Shown piece by piece: positions 1 through 8,805 of a stretch of 47,913 nt of DNA. The notes beneath the pieces were generated by a model, which saw only the letters and a program-made list of their open reading frames with translations, made no database searches and was not told the DNA's origin. The first letter of the stretch is position 1; each line of letters begins with the position of its first letter. The position numbers and the translations under genes are program-made. This stretch comes from Succinivibrio sp. (GTDB taxonomy: Bacteria; Pseudomonadota; Gammaproteobacteria; Enterobacterales; Succinivibrionaceae), in the NCBI GenBank assembly GCA_017469335.1, contig JAFUGP010000190.1, positions 1 through 47,913 of the forward strand. Direction: 5' to 3'.

Positions 1-85
1 CTTGGGCAGGATCTGGTTTGATCACCCTCTGCTGATCCTTAGTATTGGATTTATCGGTGGTTTTATCCTCAGAGCTGCTTGTCAT
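1..85 (-). CDS. N-terminus of an unidentified protein (runs off the window)
   Basis: An ATG at 85 reads leftward for 28 codons without a stop to the window edge (MTSSSEDKTTDKSNTKDQ...). The visible part is very hydrophilic, rich in Ser, Thr, Asp and Lys, with no signal peptide or membrane segment, so it looks like a disordered cytoplasmic N-terminus. A Shine-Dalgarno-like GAGGT lies 6-10 nt upstream and an extended -10 promoter at 124-132 points at it. Too little is visible to assign a family. Confidence 0.55.
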   Translation of the reverse strand, partial: MTSSSEDKTTDKSNTKDQQRVIKPDPAQ

Positions 86-123
86 GCTATGTACCTCATA
101 TACGTTGTAGCCAACTACGTCTG

Positions 124-132
124 ATTATAGCA
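124..132 (-). promoter_or_regulatory. Extended -10 promoter for the partial leftward gene
   Basis: On the minus strand the sequence TGCTATAAT (TGn plus a perfect TATAAT) lies about 40 nt upstream of the ATG at 85. No good -35 is visible, as is common for extended -10 promoters. Confidence 0.5.
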
Positions 133-133
133 C

Positions 134-168
134 AAAAAAAAACGCTCTATAGAGCAATTTATAGAGCG
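134..168 (-). terminator. Intrinsic terminator-like hairpin, leftward
   Basis: CGCTCTATA (143-151) and TATAGAGCG (160-168) form a perfect 9-bp stem with an 8-nt loop. On the minus strand it is followed at once by nine T (134-142). It sits just upstream of the extended -10 site, so it may insulate the leftward gene from upstream transcription. Confidence 0.6.
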
Positions 169-346
169 ATAACAACAAGAAATTGTGAGGTATGGAGCGT
201 TTATTAATTTACATACGTGTGTTGCGTGAAAAATTTAGATTCCAGGGGAGTTCACCGGCCCCATTGCAGTTTTGTGCGTATATTGTCGCTGAAATGGGAA
301 GTTTAAAATGCTAGAATTTGCAAAAAGTGCAACACAAGGAAAAAAC

Positions 347-913
347 GTGAAAAAGTCAGCTATTTACTTTCTGGCCTCCCTGGCCCTTAGCAGTGGCTGC
401 AGCAGCGATGAGAGTCCATACCCGCCCCGCGGCGAGAGCGCATCACTGCAGCAGGAGGTGACCGTGAGTGTGGGCGGCGATGCTGCCGAGCGCAACGGCA
501 GTCTGCTCATCAACGGTCGCTATGTCTACCTGCGCGGGGAGATGAACGATTATGCCGTCTCCGAAACCTTCAGGCTCAGGCGTGACAAGCAGGGCTGGTG
601 TACGGAGTCGGTGCTGCGTGCCGACTGGTCGCCTTACAAGTTCAAATTTGCCGACGAGCAGTGGACGGCCGGTTCTAATTTTGGCTATGCCGTACCGCCG
701 GGAACCCTGCGCGAGAGCGCCAAGCCCGTCAAGTTAAACCCGGCCGCGCAGTTTGAAGAGGTATCCTTTCACCTCAAGGAAGACGGGGTGTTCAAGTTCT
801 GCCTGATCCGCGACAAGTCCGGTGACTACTATGCTCAGGTGTACCGGCTCTCCCTCAAGGAAGCCCGTAAACTGGGCGATATGCTGCGTCAGGACAATGG
901 AGGGGGATATTGA
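347..913 (+). CDS. Putative lipoprotein with pullulanase/CBM48-like early-set domain
   Basis: Predicted exported protein of 188 aa. The start chosen is GTG 347, because AAGGA lies 6-7 nt upstream and the protein then opens with a signal peptide (MKKSAIYFLASLALSSGC); an in-frame ATG at 308 would add a non-signal-like extension. Cys18 would be the lipidated residue, though the lipobox is imperfect (Ser at -3). The mature part contains VYLRGEMNDYAV, then WSPYKFKFADEQW and NFGYA, the pattern of immunoglobulin-like early-set (E-set) modules found next to pullulanases and glycogen-active enzymes. Its stop overlaps the xerD start, so the two are translationally coupled. Carbohydrate binding at the envelope is inferred from these motifs only; no catalytic domain is present. 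Confidence 0.7.
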   Translation: MKKSAIYFLASLALSSGCSSDESPYPPRGESASLQQEVTVSVGGDAAERNGSLLINGRYVYLRGEMNDYAVSETFRLRRDKQGWCTESVLRADWSPYKFKFADEQWTAGSNFGYAVPPGTLRESAKPVKLNPAAQFEEVSFHLKEDGVFKFCLIRDKSGDYYAQVYRLSLKEARKLGDMLRQDNGGGY

Positions 914-1881
914 GCGCTGAGGGAGCTTACTCAGATAACGCGCCGCAAGCCTCACTTTCCCCGCAAAACGAGCGGCTGCTTACCGGTTTTGCGGATTATC
1001 TGCTCTTAGAGCGGGGACTGGCGGGGCTGACTCTCACTGCTTACTCCTCGGATGTCAGGTTGTTCCTGATTTACGTGCAGGGCAGCAGCGCTCATGGCCC
1101 TGATGACTTTGACGAGGCGGACGTGCGCGCCTACCTGCGCGACGGCGGTGCCTGCGCCTCAAGCTCGGCCGCGCGCCTGCTGTGTTCGCTGCGCTCCTTC
1201 AGCGCTTTTTTGCGTACTGAGCACCTGCGCGGTGATGATCCCCTGGCGCTGGTGGAAAATCCCCGACTGGACCGACAGCTGCCTGAGGCCATGAGCGAAC
1301 AGTGCGTGGAGGCCTTCATCAATGCCCCCGATCTGGGAACCCACACGGGCATGCGGGATCGGGCCATGCTGGAGACAGTCTACGCCTGCGGTCTGCGCGT
1401 GAGCGAGCTGGTGGCGCTCAGATTCTCCGCCTTAAATCTCACTGACGGCTTTGTCATCATCCGCGGCAAAGGAGACAAGGAGCGCATGGTGCCCTTAGGG
1501 GAAAATGCCGCCTACTGGATCTCCACCTATGTGACCGAGCAGCGCGCTCAGAAAGATCCCAAGCGCCAGTGTCCTTATGTTTTCCTATCCGGCAAGGGTT
1601 TAGGGCCCATGACGAGGGTGGCCTTCTGGTATCGGGTGCGCCATTACGCCGACGAACTGGGCATCACCCAGGGAGTATCGCCGCATACCTTCCGCCATGC
1701 CTTTGCCACCCATCTGCTCAACCATGATGCCGATCTGCGCACGGTACAGATGCTGTTGGGGCACGCCAGTCTGACCACCACGCAGATCTACACCCACGTG
1801 GCCACCCGCAGGCTCCATGAGATCTACGAGCGCACTCACCCGCGGGCTCTGGATGAAAACCAGTCCGGCCCCGTAACCTGA
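910..1881 (+). CDS. xerD: Tyrosine recombinase XerD
   Basis: Site-specific recombinase of the XerC/XerD pair that resolves chromosome dimers at dif at the septum. It has 323 aa, slightly longer than the usual ~300. An N-terminal SAM-like core-binding domain (about residues 22-110; LLLERGLAGLTLTAY) precedes the catalytic domain. All catalytic residues are visible: Arg163 (GLRVSEL), Lys187 (GKGDKER), His259 and Arg262 (HTFRHAFATHLL), His285 (LLGH) and the nucleophile Tyr294 (TQIYTHV). XerD rather than XerC is inferred from the GHASLTTTQIYTHVA block. The start is TTG 910, overlapping the upstream TGA and preceded by a strong GGAGGGGG; no earlier ATG fits. The upstream partner is the early-set lipoprotein, an unusual neighbour. 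A bidirectional terminator follows. Confidence 0.88.
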   Translation: MSAEGAYSDNAPQASLSPQNERLLTGFADYLLLERGLAGLTLTAYSSDVRLFLIYVQGSSAHGPDDFDEADVRAYLRDGGACASSSAARLLCSLRSFSAFLRTEHLRGDDPLALVENPRLDRQLPEAMSEQCVEAFINAPDLGTHTGMRDRAMLETVYACGLRVSELVALRFSALNLTDGFVIIRGKGDKERMVPLGENAAYWISTYVTEQRAQKDPKRQCPYVFLSGKGLGPMTRVAFWYRVRHYADELGITQGVSPHTFRHAFATHLLNHDADLRTVQMLLGHASLTTTQIYTHVATRRLHEIYERTHPRALDENQSGPVT

Positions 1882-1890
1882 GGGAGCATA

Positions 1891-1919
1891 AAAAAACCAC
1901 CGCATGGCGGTGGTTTTTT
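1891..1919. terminator. Bidirectional intrinsic terminator between xerD and accC
   Basis: CCACCGC and GCGGTGG form a stem with a 3-nt loop, flanked by A6 (1891-1896) and T6 (1914-1919). The U-tract is present on both strands, serving convergent xerD and accC. Confidence 0.9.
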
Positions 1920-1933
1920 GAAGACGGCACAGC

Positions 1934-3322
1934 TTAGCTTTGCGGCTGCTCCTTTGCCGCGTTCTGTTCTTCCTCGCTTTCACTGGCGAGCTTTTTCTCC
2001 AGATAGTGGATGCTCACACCGCCTTTTATCTCCGCCGGATCGGTGAGCAGCTCACGGTGCAGGGGGATATTGGTCTTGATGCCGTCGAGCACCAGTTCGT
2101 TGAGCGCCTCCAGGGCGCGGAAGCGGGCCAGCTCCCGGGTATCGTCGTGCACAATGAGTTTGCCAACCAGCGAGTCATAGTAGGGCGGAACCTTGTAGCC
2201 CTGATAGACGTGAGAGTCCCAGCGCACTCCTGGACCGCCCGGCACGTGGAGCATCTTGATCTCGCCCGGGGAGGGAATGAAGGTACGGGGATCCTCGGCG
2301 TTGATGCGGCACTCGAAGGCGTGTCCCTTGATTTTGACGTCGCTCTGTTTGAGGGAAAGAGGATTGCCGGCACACACCGAGATCATCTCCCGCACAATGT
2401 CCACGTCGGTGATCATCTCGGTAACCGGGTGTTCCACCTGCACGCGGGTATTCATCTCGATGAAGTAGAACTGTCCGTTCTCGTAGAGAAACTCAAAGGT
2501 GCCGGCGCCGCGATAGCCTATCTCCACGCAGGCTTTGGCGCAGCGCTCACCGATGGACTTGCGCTGCTCGGCGGTGATGAAGGGCGCCGGGGCTTCTTCG
2601 AGTACCTTCTGGTTGCGGCGCTGCATCGAGCAGTCGCGCTCGCCTAAGTATACGGCATGCCCCTGGCCGTCGGAGAGGATCTGAAACTCCACATGGCGCG
2701 GATTTTCCAGGAACTTCTCCATGTACACCGCGGGATTGTTGAAGAACATGTCAGCCTCACGGCGCGTGAGATTGATGGAGTCCTCCAGCTCAGCCTCACT
2801 GCGCACCACGCGCATGCCGCGGCCGCCGCCGCCGCCGGAGGCCTTGATGATGATGGGGTAGCCTATTTTGGCCGCCAGTTTCTTGTTTTCCGCGATATCC
2901 TCACCCAATGCGCCGGGAGAGCCGGGCACGCAGGGTACCCCGGCCTTCTGCATGGCCTTTTTGGCCGAGACCTTGTCACCCATCAGACGGATGGTATCGG
3001 CGGTCGGTCCGATGAAAGTAAAGCCGGAGCGTTCCACCATCTCAGCGAAATCGGCACTCTCCGACAGAAAGCCGTAGCCCGGGTGAATGGCACTGGCACC
3101 GGTGGACTCGGCAGCGGCGATGATGGAGGGAATGTTAAGGTAGGAATCCTTGGGCGCGGCCGGGCCGATGCACACGGTTTCGTCAGCCAGTTTTACGTGC
3201 ATCAGATCGCGATCGGCTGTGGAATGTACTGCAACGGTTTTCAGACCGAGCTGGCGGCAGGCTCTCAGCACGCGCAGGGCAATTTCACCGCGGTTGGCAA
3301 TCAGAACTTTTTCCAGTTTCAT
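1934..3322 (-). CDS. accC: Acetyl-CoA carboxylase, biotin carboxylase subunit
   Basis: ATP-dependent carboxylation of the biotin on AccB, the first half-reaction of acetyl-CoA carboxylase in fatty-acid synthesis. The protein is 462 aa from ATG 3322; a TTG at 3334 in frame would add four residues, but family members start with a short lead into [13 protein letters not shown]. Visible landmarks are the N-terminal biotin-carboxylase domain ([19 protein letters not shown]), the glycine-rich ATP-grasp loop [12 protein letters not shown], the catalytic [14 protein letters not shown] block and the C-terminal [10 protein letters not shown] and HYLEKKL. The last ~17 residues are an acidic, Glu/Gln-rich extension beyond the usual end. 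It lies 91 nt downstream of accB in the aroQ-accB-accC order. Confidence 0.96.
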   Translation of the reverse strand: MKLEKVLIANRGEIALRVLRACRQLGLKTVAVHSTADRDLMHVKLADETVCIGPAAPKDSYLNIPSIIAAAESTGASAIHPGYGFLSESADFAEMVERSGFTFIGPTADTIRLMGDKVSAKKAMQKAGVPCVPGSPGALGEDIAENKKLAAKIGYPIIIKASGGGGGRGMRVVRSEAELEDSINLTRREADMFFNNPAVYMEKFLENPRHVEFQILSDGQGHAVYLGERDCSMQRRNQKVLEEAPAPFITAEQRKSIGERCAKACVEIGYRGAGTFEFLYENGQFYFIEMNTRVQVEHPVTEMITDVDIVREMISVCAGNPLSLKQSDVKIKGHAFECRINAEDPRTFIPSPGEIKMLHVPGGPGVRWDSHVYQGYKVPPYYDSLVGKLIVHDDTRELARFRALEALNELVLDGIKTNIPLHRELLTDPAEIKGGVSIHYLEKKLASESEEEQNAAKEQPQS

Positions 3323-3413
3323 AAGCACCACCAATCAGTAGGTACATCTAAAAGGGCAACAGGCTGCCGACACGGGCAGCCCAGGGAGACCGAGGTCGTG
3401 ACCTTGCAGCCGA

Positions 3414-3896
3414 TCACTCAAACTCAAACAGGGGCTGGTCAAACTCCACCGCGGCGCCGTTTTCCACCAGAATTTTCTTGATGGTGCCGTCGCGGTCGGC
3501 CTGGATCTGGTTCATCATCTTCATGGCTTCGATGATGCACAGGGTATCGCCCTCCTTAACGCTCTTGCCTTCCTCGACGAAGGGTGCGGAAGTGGGGCTG
3601 GCGGCCCTGAAGAAGGTTCCCACCATGGGGGACTTCATCAGCTTGGCGCTGTCAACCGCCGCCGCAGCGGGAGCTGCGGCTGCAGGCGCCGAAGCAGCGG
3701 CGGCAGGTGCCGCCACCGGGGGTACAGCCGGGATGCTGATGGCCTGCGGGGCGGCCATCATGGGGGGCAGCGGCATGGGCGGCCGCTCCCTGGAAATTTT
3801 CAATTCTTCTTCACCCTGCTTGAGATTAATCTCAGAGATGTCTGAATTGGAGACAATTTCGATGAGCTTGGATATCTTGTGAATATCGATCTGCAT
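3414..3896 (-). CDS. accB: Acetyl-CoA carboxylase, biotin carboxyl carrier protein
   Basis: Carrier of the covalently bound biotin that shuttles carboxyl groups between AccC and the carboxyltransferase. 160 aa. An N-terminal helical segment ([15 protein letters not shown]) is followed by a long Ala/Pro-rich flexible linker (about residues 39-82) and a C-terminal biotinyl domain with the EAMKM motif, Lys126 being the biotin attachment site. Gene order and spacing show it is transcribed with accC and, 24 nt upstream, aroQ. Confidence 0.96.
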   Translation of the reverse strand: MQIDIHKISKLIEIVSNSDISEINLKQGEEELKISRERPPMPLPPMMAAPQAISIPAVPPVAAPAAAASAPAAAAPAAAAVDSAKLMKSPMVGTFFRAASPTSAPFVEEGKSVKEGDTLCIIEAMKMMNQIQADRDGTIKKILVENGAAVEFDQPLFEFE

Positions 3897-3920
3897 AGAC
3901 TTTCTTCCTGCGTTGGTGAA

Positions 3921-4412
3921 TTAATTCGGGGTGCTGCACTCAAGCTGCCCGACACAGCATCTTAAGGCATATTCGTAACCTGCGGTGCCGAATCCGGCAA
4001 TCACCCCCTGAGCAATATCGCTCAGATAGGAATGACGGCGGAAAGGCTCGCGACGGTGCACGTTGGTGATGTGAATTTCGTAAAAAGGTATCTCAACCCC
4101 CATCAGGGCGTCGCGAATGGCGACACTGGTGTGAGTATAGGCCCCGGCGTTGAGAAGGATGAAATCATGTTTGCCGCGGGCGCTTTGAATAATGTCCACC
4201 AGATCGCCTTCGTGGTTGGACTGGTAGTCACAAAGCTCAACGCCCAGCTCGGCAGCCACCTGCTTGAGGCGGTCGATAAGCGCCTTAAGCGTGGTGTGGC
4301 CGTACAGTTCCGGCTCCCTGACACTCAAAAGATTGAGATTAGGGCCGTTAATTACCAAAATTGAGATTTTTTTCAATGAGTTACCTCTCTGAGGGCTCTT
4401 GGTGACGCTCAT
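3921..4412 (-). CDS. aroQ: Type II 3-dehydroquinate dehydratase
   Basis: Converts 3-dehydroquinate to 3-dehydroshikimate in the shikimate pathway. The signature [21 protein letters not shown] carries the conserved Arg and catalytic Tyr; [25 protein letters not shown] and [14 protein letters not shown] carry the substrate-binding and catalytic His residues. Two starts are credible: ATG 4412 with AAGGTG upstream (163 aa, chosen) and TTG 4376 with AGAGAGGT upstream, which would give about 151 aa, closer to the family norm. First gene of the leftward aroQ-accB-accC unit. Tandem TTTGCCCAAA repeats sit in its upstream region. Confidence 0.93.
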   Translation of the reverse strand: MSVTKSPQRGNSLKKISILVINGPNLNLLSVREPELYGHTTLKALIDRLKQVAAELGVELCDYQSNHEGDLVDIIQSARGKHDFILLNAGAYTHTSVAIRDALMGVEIPFYEIHITNVHRREPFRRHSYLSDIAQGVIAGFGTAGYEYALRCCVGQLECSTPN

Positions 4413-4454
4413 TTTAACACCTTTGGACAAGGAAAATTTAAAGACGGGGCATGT

Positions 4455-4485
4455 TTTGCCCAAATTGCAGGGTAATTTGCCCAAA
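4455..4485. promoter_or_regulatory. Tandem TTTGCCCAAA repeats upstream of aroQ-accBC
   Basis: Two identical 10-bp copies of TTTGCCCAAA start at 4455 and 4476, 21 bp apart, which is two helical turns and would put both on the same DNA face. They lie 43-73 bp upstream of the aroQ start. Candidate operator for an unidentified regulator. Confidence 0.35.
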
Positions 4486-4571
4486 AATCACTAAAAATAG
4501 GCTAATTGGGGCGCAAAAAGCAGTAAAAACCCGGTAAATCACACACAGAGTGTCCTCGTCAGCTTCTGCCT

Positions 4572-4599
4572 TAGGCCGTGCTGAAAACACGGGCGCCTA
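4572..4599. repeat. Imperfect hairpin in the aroQ/glyA divergent region
   Basis: TAGGC-CGTG (4572-4580) pairs with CACG (4588-4591) and GCCTA (4595-4599) with a 3-nt bulge. A T-run starts 9 nt later at 4609. It could be a weak rightward terminator or a regulator-binding inverted repeat. Confidence 0.3.
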
Positions 4600-4613
4600 G
4601 GGAGTGTGTTTTT

Positions 4614-4643
4614 TTGTGTGCTGTCTTGGGAAAATGCTAAAAT
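4614..4643 (+). promoter_or_regulatory. Candidate sigma-70 promoter of glyA
   Basis: TTGTGT (4614-4619), an 18-nt spacer and TAAAAT (4638-4643) preceded by TGC, which makes an extended -10. It lies about 70 nt upstream of the glyA start. Confidence 0.5.
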
Positions 4644-4709
4644 TGCGCTGTTCAAGCACTCCGTCTCACCAAGGGCGGTTCACTTTTTATTTCAACAGGA
4701 CAAAATGCG

Positions 4710-5972
4710 ATGAGTTTCATCAACAAAGCCCCGTCAATTGCTCAGTACGATCCCCAGCTGTGGCAGGCCATGGTCGGAGAGAATCAGCGCCAGGAAGACC
4801 ACATCGAGCTGATCGCCTCGGAAAACTATGCCTCCAATTGCGTCATGGAGGCCCAGGGCTCCCAGCTGACCAACAAGTATGCCGAGGGCTATCCTCACAA
4901 GCGTTATTATGGCGGCTGCGAATATGTCGATGAAATCGAGCAGCTGGCCATCGACCGCGCCTGCGCCCTGTTTCACTGCGACTATGCCAATGTGCAGCCG
5001 CATTCGGGCTCTCAGGCCAACAGCGCCACTTATTTTGCCCTGTGCAATCCCGGCGATACCGTGCTGGGGTTGTCGCTCTCCTCAGGCGGTCACTTAACTC
5101 ACGGCTGCCCGGTTAATTTCTCCGGCCGCGTTTACAAGTCGGTGGGTTACGAAGTCAATGAAGACGGTCAGCTTGACTACGAACAAATTGCCAGACTGGC
5201 TCATGAGCATCAGCCCAAGGTTATTATGGGCGGTTTTTCGGCCTATTCGGGGTTAGTGGACTGGGCGCGGCTGCGCCAGATAGCAGACGAGGTCGGCGCC
5301 TACCTGGTGGTGGACATGGCTCACGTGGCCGGCTTGATTGCCGCCGGAGTCTATCCCAGCCCCATCGATCACGCTCATGTGGTAACCTCCACCACCCATA
5401 AGTCCTTAGGCGGGCCGCGTGCGGGGTTCATTCTTTCCAACTGTCATGACGAGGCCCTGTACAAGAAGCTCAATTCGGCTATTTTCCCGGGCAATCAGGG
5501 CGGTCCCCTCATGCATGTCATCGCCGCTAAGGCGCTGGTGTTCAAGGAGGCCTCCGAGCCCTGGTTTGTCGAGTACCAAAAGCAGGTGGTGGCCAATGCC
5601 TCGCTGCTCGCTCAGGAAGTTATCAAGCGCGGCTACAAGGTGGTCTCCGGCGGTACGCACAATCACCTCTTCCTCATGGATTTCATCGGCCGTGAAATGA
5701 CCGGCAAGGACGCCGAGGCCGCACTGGGCAAGGCCAACATCACGGTCAACAAGAACACGGTGCCCGGCGAGCCGCGCTCGCCGTTCGTGACCTCGGGCAT
5801 CCGCGTGGGAACACCGGCGGCTACGCGCCGTGGCTTCAAGGAGCCGGAGATTGTGGAGCTGGCTTCCATCATGTGCGACGTGCTGGACAACTACCAGGAC
5901 GAGGGCGTGCTCAGCGCGTGCCGGGAGCGCGCGGTGGCACTGTGCAAGCGTTATCCGGTCTACGTAGGTTAG
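4710..5972 (+). CDS. glyA: Serine hydroxymethyltransferase
   Basis: PLP enzyme that interconverts serine and glycine while charging tetrahydrofolate with a one-carbon unit. 420 aa, the usual length. The active-site lysine is Lys231 in [12 protein letters not shown]; other family blocks are [41 protein letters not shown] and the C-terminal [14 protein letters not shown]. It starts 24 nt after AGGA-containing sequence and is followed after only three bases by ribD, so it leads the riboflavin/thiamine run, although the usual nrdR gene is not between them. Confidence 0.97.
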   Translation: MSFINKAPSIAQYDPQLWQAMVGENQRQEDHIELIASENYASNCVMEAQGSQLTNKYAEGYPHKRYYGGCEYVDEIEQLAIDRACALFHCDYANVQPHSGSQANSATYFALCNPGDTVLGLSLSSGGHLTHGCPVNFSGRVYKSVGYEVNEDGQLDYEQIARLAHEHQPKVIMGGFSAYSGLVDWARLRQIADEVGAYLVVDMAHVAGLIAAGVYPSPIDHAHVVTSTTHKSLGGPRAGFILSNCHDEALYKKLNSAIFPGNQGGPLMHVIAAKALVFKEASEPWFVEYQKQVVANASLLAQEVIKRGYKVVSGGTHNHLFLMDFIGREMTGKDAEAALGKANITVNKNTVPGEPRSPFVTSGIRVGTPAATRRGFKEPEIVELASIMCDVLDNYQDEGVLSACRERAVALCKRYPVYVG

Positions 5973-5975
5973 GTC

Positions 5976-7130
5976 TTGAGACAGCTGCCCTACGAGGTGC
6001 ATTTCATGCACCGGGCGCTGCGTCTTGCCAGACGCGGTGAGTATACCTGCTCCCCCAATCCGGCCGTAGGCTGCGTTATTGTGCGCGACGGCCGGGTGCT
6101 AGGTGAGGGCTATCATCGTCGCGCCGGCTGTCCTCATGCCGAGATCATGGCCCTTGAGGATGCCGCCTCCCGGGGCAACGAGGTGCGAGGGGCCACCGTT
6201 TACGTGACATTGGAGCCCTGTTCCCATCAGGGCAGGACGCCGCCGTGTGCCGCCCGTCTCGTTGAGGAGGGCGTAGCCCAGGTGGTGGTGGCCAACGAGG
6301 ATCCCAACCCTCAGGTCTCAGGCCGCGGTCTGGCCATGCTCAGGCAGGCAGGGATCAGGGTGTTTGAGGGGGTGCTGCAGAACAAGGCGGCTCATCTCAA
6401 CCGCGCCTTTTTCAAAGCAATCTCAACCGGTCTGCCCTATGTCACCGTGAAAGTTGCCATGAGTCTGGATGCCGCCAGTTCTCTGCGCGACGGGCAGAGC
6501 AAGTGGCTGACCTCTCCTAGATCACGGCGGCGCGTACAGCGTCTGCGGGCGAGCTGCCAGGCCGTTATCACCGGCTCGGGTACGGTGCTGGCCGACAATC
6601 CCAGGCTCAATGTGCGTTACGAGGAGCTGCCCGGCACGGTGCGGGATTTTGTGACGGCGCAGGAACTGCCGCAACCGCTGCGCGTGGTGCTGGATGGGCG
6701 TGGACGTCTGGCCGGACAGGACCTTAACGTCTTCAGCGGTCAGCCCACGTTGTGGTGCACGGCTAAAGCGCAGCTCTCTGTACCCTCCGCCGCGGAGAAT
6801 CTGTGCCTGCCCCGCACGGCTGAGGGGGCCCTGGATCTGAGGGCACTGCTTGGCGAGCTGGGGAGACGTCAGATCCGTCATGTGCTGGTGGAGTCAGGTC
6901 CCACGCTTACCGCGTCCTTTTTGTCCTCCGGGCTGGTCGATGAGCTGCTGGTGTTCACCGGACCTTTGATTTTAGGGGACGAGAGCCGACCTGCCTTCGC
7001 CCTAAAGGCTCCGCCGAGCTTAGACAAGGCTCAGCATTTTTCTCTCTACCGGGCCAAGAAACTCGGTGATGACGTGCTGTTGCAGTATCTGGTGCCGCCG
7101 CTGCAGGGAGAGACATGTTTACCGGCATAG
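5976..7130 (+). CDS. ribD: Bifunctional riboflavin biosynthesis deaminase/reductase
   Basis: Catalyses deamination and then side-chain reduction of the pyrimidine intermediate of riboflavin synthesis. 384 aa. N-terminal deaminase domain (about 1-150) with the zinc site His-Ala-Glu (CPHAEIMAL) and PCxxxGxxPPC (EPCSHQGRTPPC). C-terminal reductase domain from about 155 (YVTVKVAMSLD, WLTSPRSRRRVQ, LVESGPTLTASFL). Start chosen is TTG 5976, because YEVHFMHRALRLA aligns with the conserved N-terminal block of the family. ATG 6006 has the better ribosome site (GAGGTG, 7 nt) and remains possible. The 3' end overlaps ribE by 16 bp. Confidence 0.93.
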   Translation: MRQLPYEVHFMHRALRLARRGEYTCSPNPAVGCVIVRDGRVLGEGYHRRAGCPHAEIMALEDAASRGNEVRGATVYVTLEPCSHQGRTPPCAARLVEEGVAQVVVANEDPNPQVSGRGLAMLRQAGIRVFEGVLQNKAAHLNRAFFKAISTGLPYVTVKVAMSLDAASSLRDGQSKWLTSPRSRRRVQRLRASCQAVITGSGTVLADNPRLNVRYEELPGTVRDFVTAQELPQPLRVVLDGRGRLAGQDLNVFSGQPTLWCTAKAQLSVPSAAENLCLPRTAEGALDLRALLGELGRRQIRHVLVESGPTLTASFLSSGLVDELLVFTGPLILGDESRPAFALKAPPSLDKAQHFSLYRAKKLGDDVLLQYLVPPLQGETCLPA

Positions 7131-7819
7131 TCGAATGCACCGGGATCTTAGAGGATCTCAGAGCCGGATTGGGCGGCGTGAGGGTGGTGGTGTCACCGCC
7201 AGATGATTTCGGTCTTAAAAGCCGCGTGGCTTTGGGTGACAGCATCGCCTGCAACGGGGTGTGCCTGACTGCGGCTGCATTGCGCGAACACAGTTTTGAG
7301 GCCGACGTTTCCGCCGAGACTTTAGAGCGTACTGCTTTTGGCCGGTACCGCGTGGGCCAAGAACTCAATTTGGAGCTGGCCTGTACCCCGCAAAGTCATT
7401 TGGGCGGTCATTTTGTGCTTGGGCACGTTGATGGGGTGGGCAAGGTGCTCTCGGCGCAGCGCCAGGGTGAGAGTTTGCAGATCTGGGTAAGTTTCCCTGC
7501 GGCCCTGTCACCTTACCTGGCCGTGAAGGGCTCGGTGGCGGTAGACGGTATCTCGCTTACCGTAAATGGCCTCAGGGAGCAGGCCTTCAGACTTGACCTG
7601 ATCCCCCATACCCAAGAGCGGGTGCGCCGTGCGCAGTGGCAGACGGGAACTCCGGTCAATCTGGAGGTTGATGTGATTGCCCGCTACCTGGAGAGGCTGA
7701 TGCTGTGCGGCGCCATGCCAGGACGAGGCGCCGCGCAGAGTGCTGATCAGCTAGAAGGCGGCAGTGCAGTAACCGGAGAGGTGACGGCGCAGAGCCTGCT
7801 TGAGAACGGTTTTTTCTGA
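7115..7819 (+). CDS. ribE: Riboflavin synthase (alpha subunit)
   Basis: Dismutates two 6,7-dimethyl-8-ribityllumazine molecules to riboflavin and the pyrimidine precursor. 234 aa with the characteristic start MFTGIVE and two homologous lumazine-binding repeats: ACNGVCLTAAAL with SHLGGHFVLGHVD in the first, and AVDGISLTVNGL with a second half ending near VDVIARYLERL. About 30 extra residues follow the normal C-terminus. It overlaps ribD and sits between ribD and ribH, as in Vibrio-type clusters, but ribBA is not in the run. Confidence 0.94.
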   Translation: MFTGIVECTGILEDLRAGLGGVRVVVSPPDDFGLKSRVALGDSIACNGVCLTAAALREHSFEADVSAETLERTAFGRYRVGQELNLELACTPQSHLGGHFVLGHVDGVGKVLSAQRQGESLQIWVSFPAALSPYLAVKGSVAVDGISLTVNGLREQAFRLDLIPHTQERVRRAQWQTGTPVNLEVDVIARYLERLMLCGAMPGRGAAQSADQLEGGSAVTGEVTAQSLLENGFF

Positions 7820-7837
7820 GTTTTTGTGGAGAAGAAC

Positions 7838-8317
7838 ATGAGCTTAAACAACATAGAGGGCAAGCTGCCCTGCCGGGAAGGACGCTTTGCCCTGGTGGTC
7901 GCGCGTTTTAACAGTTTTATCTGTGAGCGTCTGCTGGAGGGAGCTTTGGATACCTTAAAACGTGAGGGTGAGGTGCCCGAGGAGCAGATCACCGTGGTGC
8001 ACGTCCCCGGCTCAATTGAGATCCCGCTTACCTGCGACAAACTCGCCCAAAGCGGTAAATTTGACGCCATCATTGCCTTAGGCTGTGTGATCCGCGGTTC
8101 CACCTACCACTTTGAGGTGGTGGCCAACGAATGCGCCAAAGGTCTTTCGCAGGTGAATTTAAAACGCGGGGTGCCGGTTACCAATGGGGTGCTGACCACG
8201 GATAATCTCGATCAGGCCGTGCAGCGCGCCGGCTCTAAGATGGGCAACAAAGGCAGCGAGGCGGCGGCCTCGGCGCTGGAAATGGTCAATGTGCTCAGGC
8301 AGGTGGACTCACTTTAG
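7838..8317 (+). CDS. ribH: 6,7-dimethyl-8-ribityllumazine synthase
   Basis: Condenses the RibD product with 3,4-dihydroxy-2-butanone 4-phosphate to give lumazine; usually a 60-mer capsid-like or pentameric enzyme. 159 aa from ATG 7838, with GGAG 7 nt upstream; a GTG at 7826 is in frame but less likely. Family blocks: [41 protein letters not shown] with the catalytic His, and [11 protein letters not shown]. It lies between ribE and nusB. Confidence 0.95.
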   Translation: MSLNNIEGKLPCREGRFALVVARFNSFICERLLEGALDTLKREGEVPEEQITVVHVPGSIEIPLTCDKLAQSGKFDAIIALGCVIRGSTYHFEVVANECAKGLSQVNLKRGVPVTNGVLTTDNLDQAVQRAGSKMGNKGSEAAASALEMVNVLRQVDSL

Positions 8318-8358
8318 GGAGCCTTGAGACCGGCCTTAAGTTCCCAAGAGGGATAAAT

Positions 8359-8793
8359 ATGAACGATACCGCTTTAGCAGTCAATCCGGCGATGCGCCAC
8401 AAGGCCCGGCATTTTGCGGTGCAGGCTATTTATCAGTGGCAGCTGACCGGCTACAGCCCCGAGGAGATCGAGCAGCAGTTTCTGGAGGATCAGCCCGTCA
8501 AAGGTACCGATCTGAGTTACCTGCACGATCTCATCAGTGGAGTTATCACTCATGTGGCCGAACTGGATACGATTTTTGAGCCTCATTTGAGCCGTCCGCT
8601 CAAAGATCTCGATCAGGTGGACAAGGCCATTTTGCGGCTGGGTACCTTTGAACTGGTGCACCGTCCCGATATTCCCTACCGGGTGGTGATTAACGAGTCC
8701 ATCATGCTGGCCAAGGAATTTGCCGAGCAGGACAGCCATAAGTTCGTCAACGGCGTGCTCGACAAGGTAGTGCGCGCCCGCGCTCTGGCCTGA
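8359..8793 (+). CDS. nusB: Transcription antitermination factor NusB
   Basis: RNA-binding protein that, with NusE/S10, binds boxA RNA and promotes antitermination of rRNA operons. 144 aa, all-helical family length. Recognisable blocks are RHFAVQAIYQWQLTG, the DLDQVDKAILRLGTFEL core and YRVVINESIMLAKEF ... FVNGVLDKV. AGAGGGAT precedes the start. The ribH-nusB-thiL order matches many gammaproteobacteria. Confidence 0.95.
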   Translation: MNDTALAVNPAMRHKARHFAVQAIYQWQLTGYSPEEIEQQFLEDQPVKGTDLSYLHDLISGVITHVAELDTIFEPHLSRPLKDLDQVDKAILRLGTFELVHRPDIPYRVVINESIMLAKEFAEQDSHKFVNGVLDKVVRARALA

Positions 8794-8805
8794 TGCTGAC
8801 AGCGC

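Noticed and set aside
192..314. 41-codon ORF (MERLLIYIRVLREK...) with GTGAGG upstream, ending over the ATG at 308
   Set aside because: No recognisable family, the ribosome site is too close, and the ATG it overlaps is probably not the real start of the next gene (GTG 347 is).
2657..3481. 274-codon rightward ORF opposite accC
   Set aside because: Antisense shadow of a highly conserved gene, His/Gly/Ala-rich with no domain.
4604..4933. Cys-rich ORF start (MCFFVCCLG) upstream of glyA, at first sight another leader peptide
   Set aside because: It overlaps the predicted promoter and runs deep into glyA in another frame; no terminator/antiterminator structure follows.
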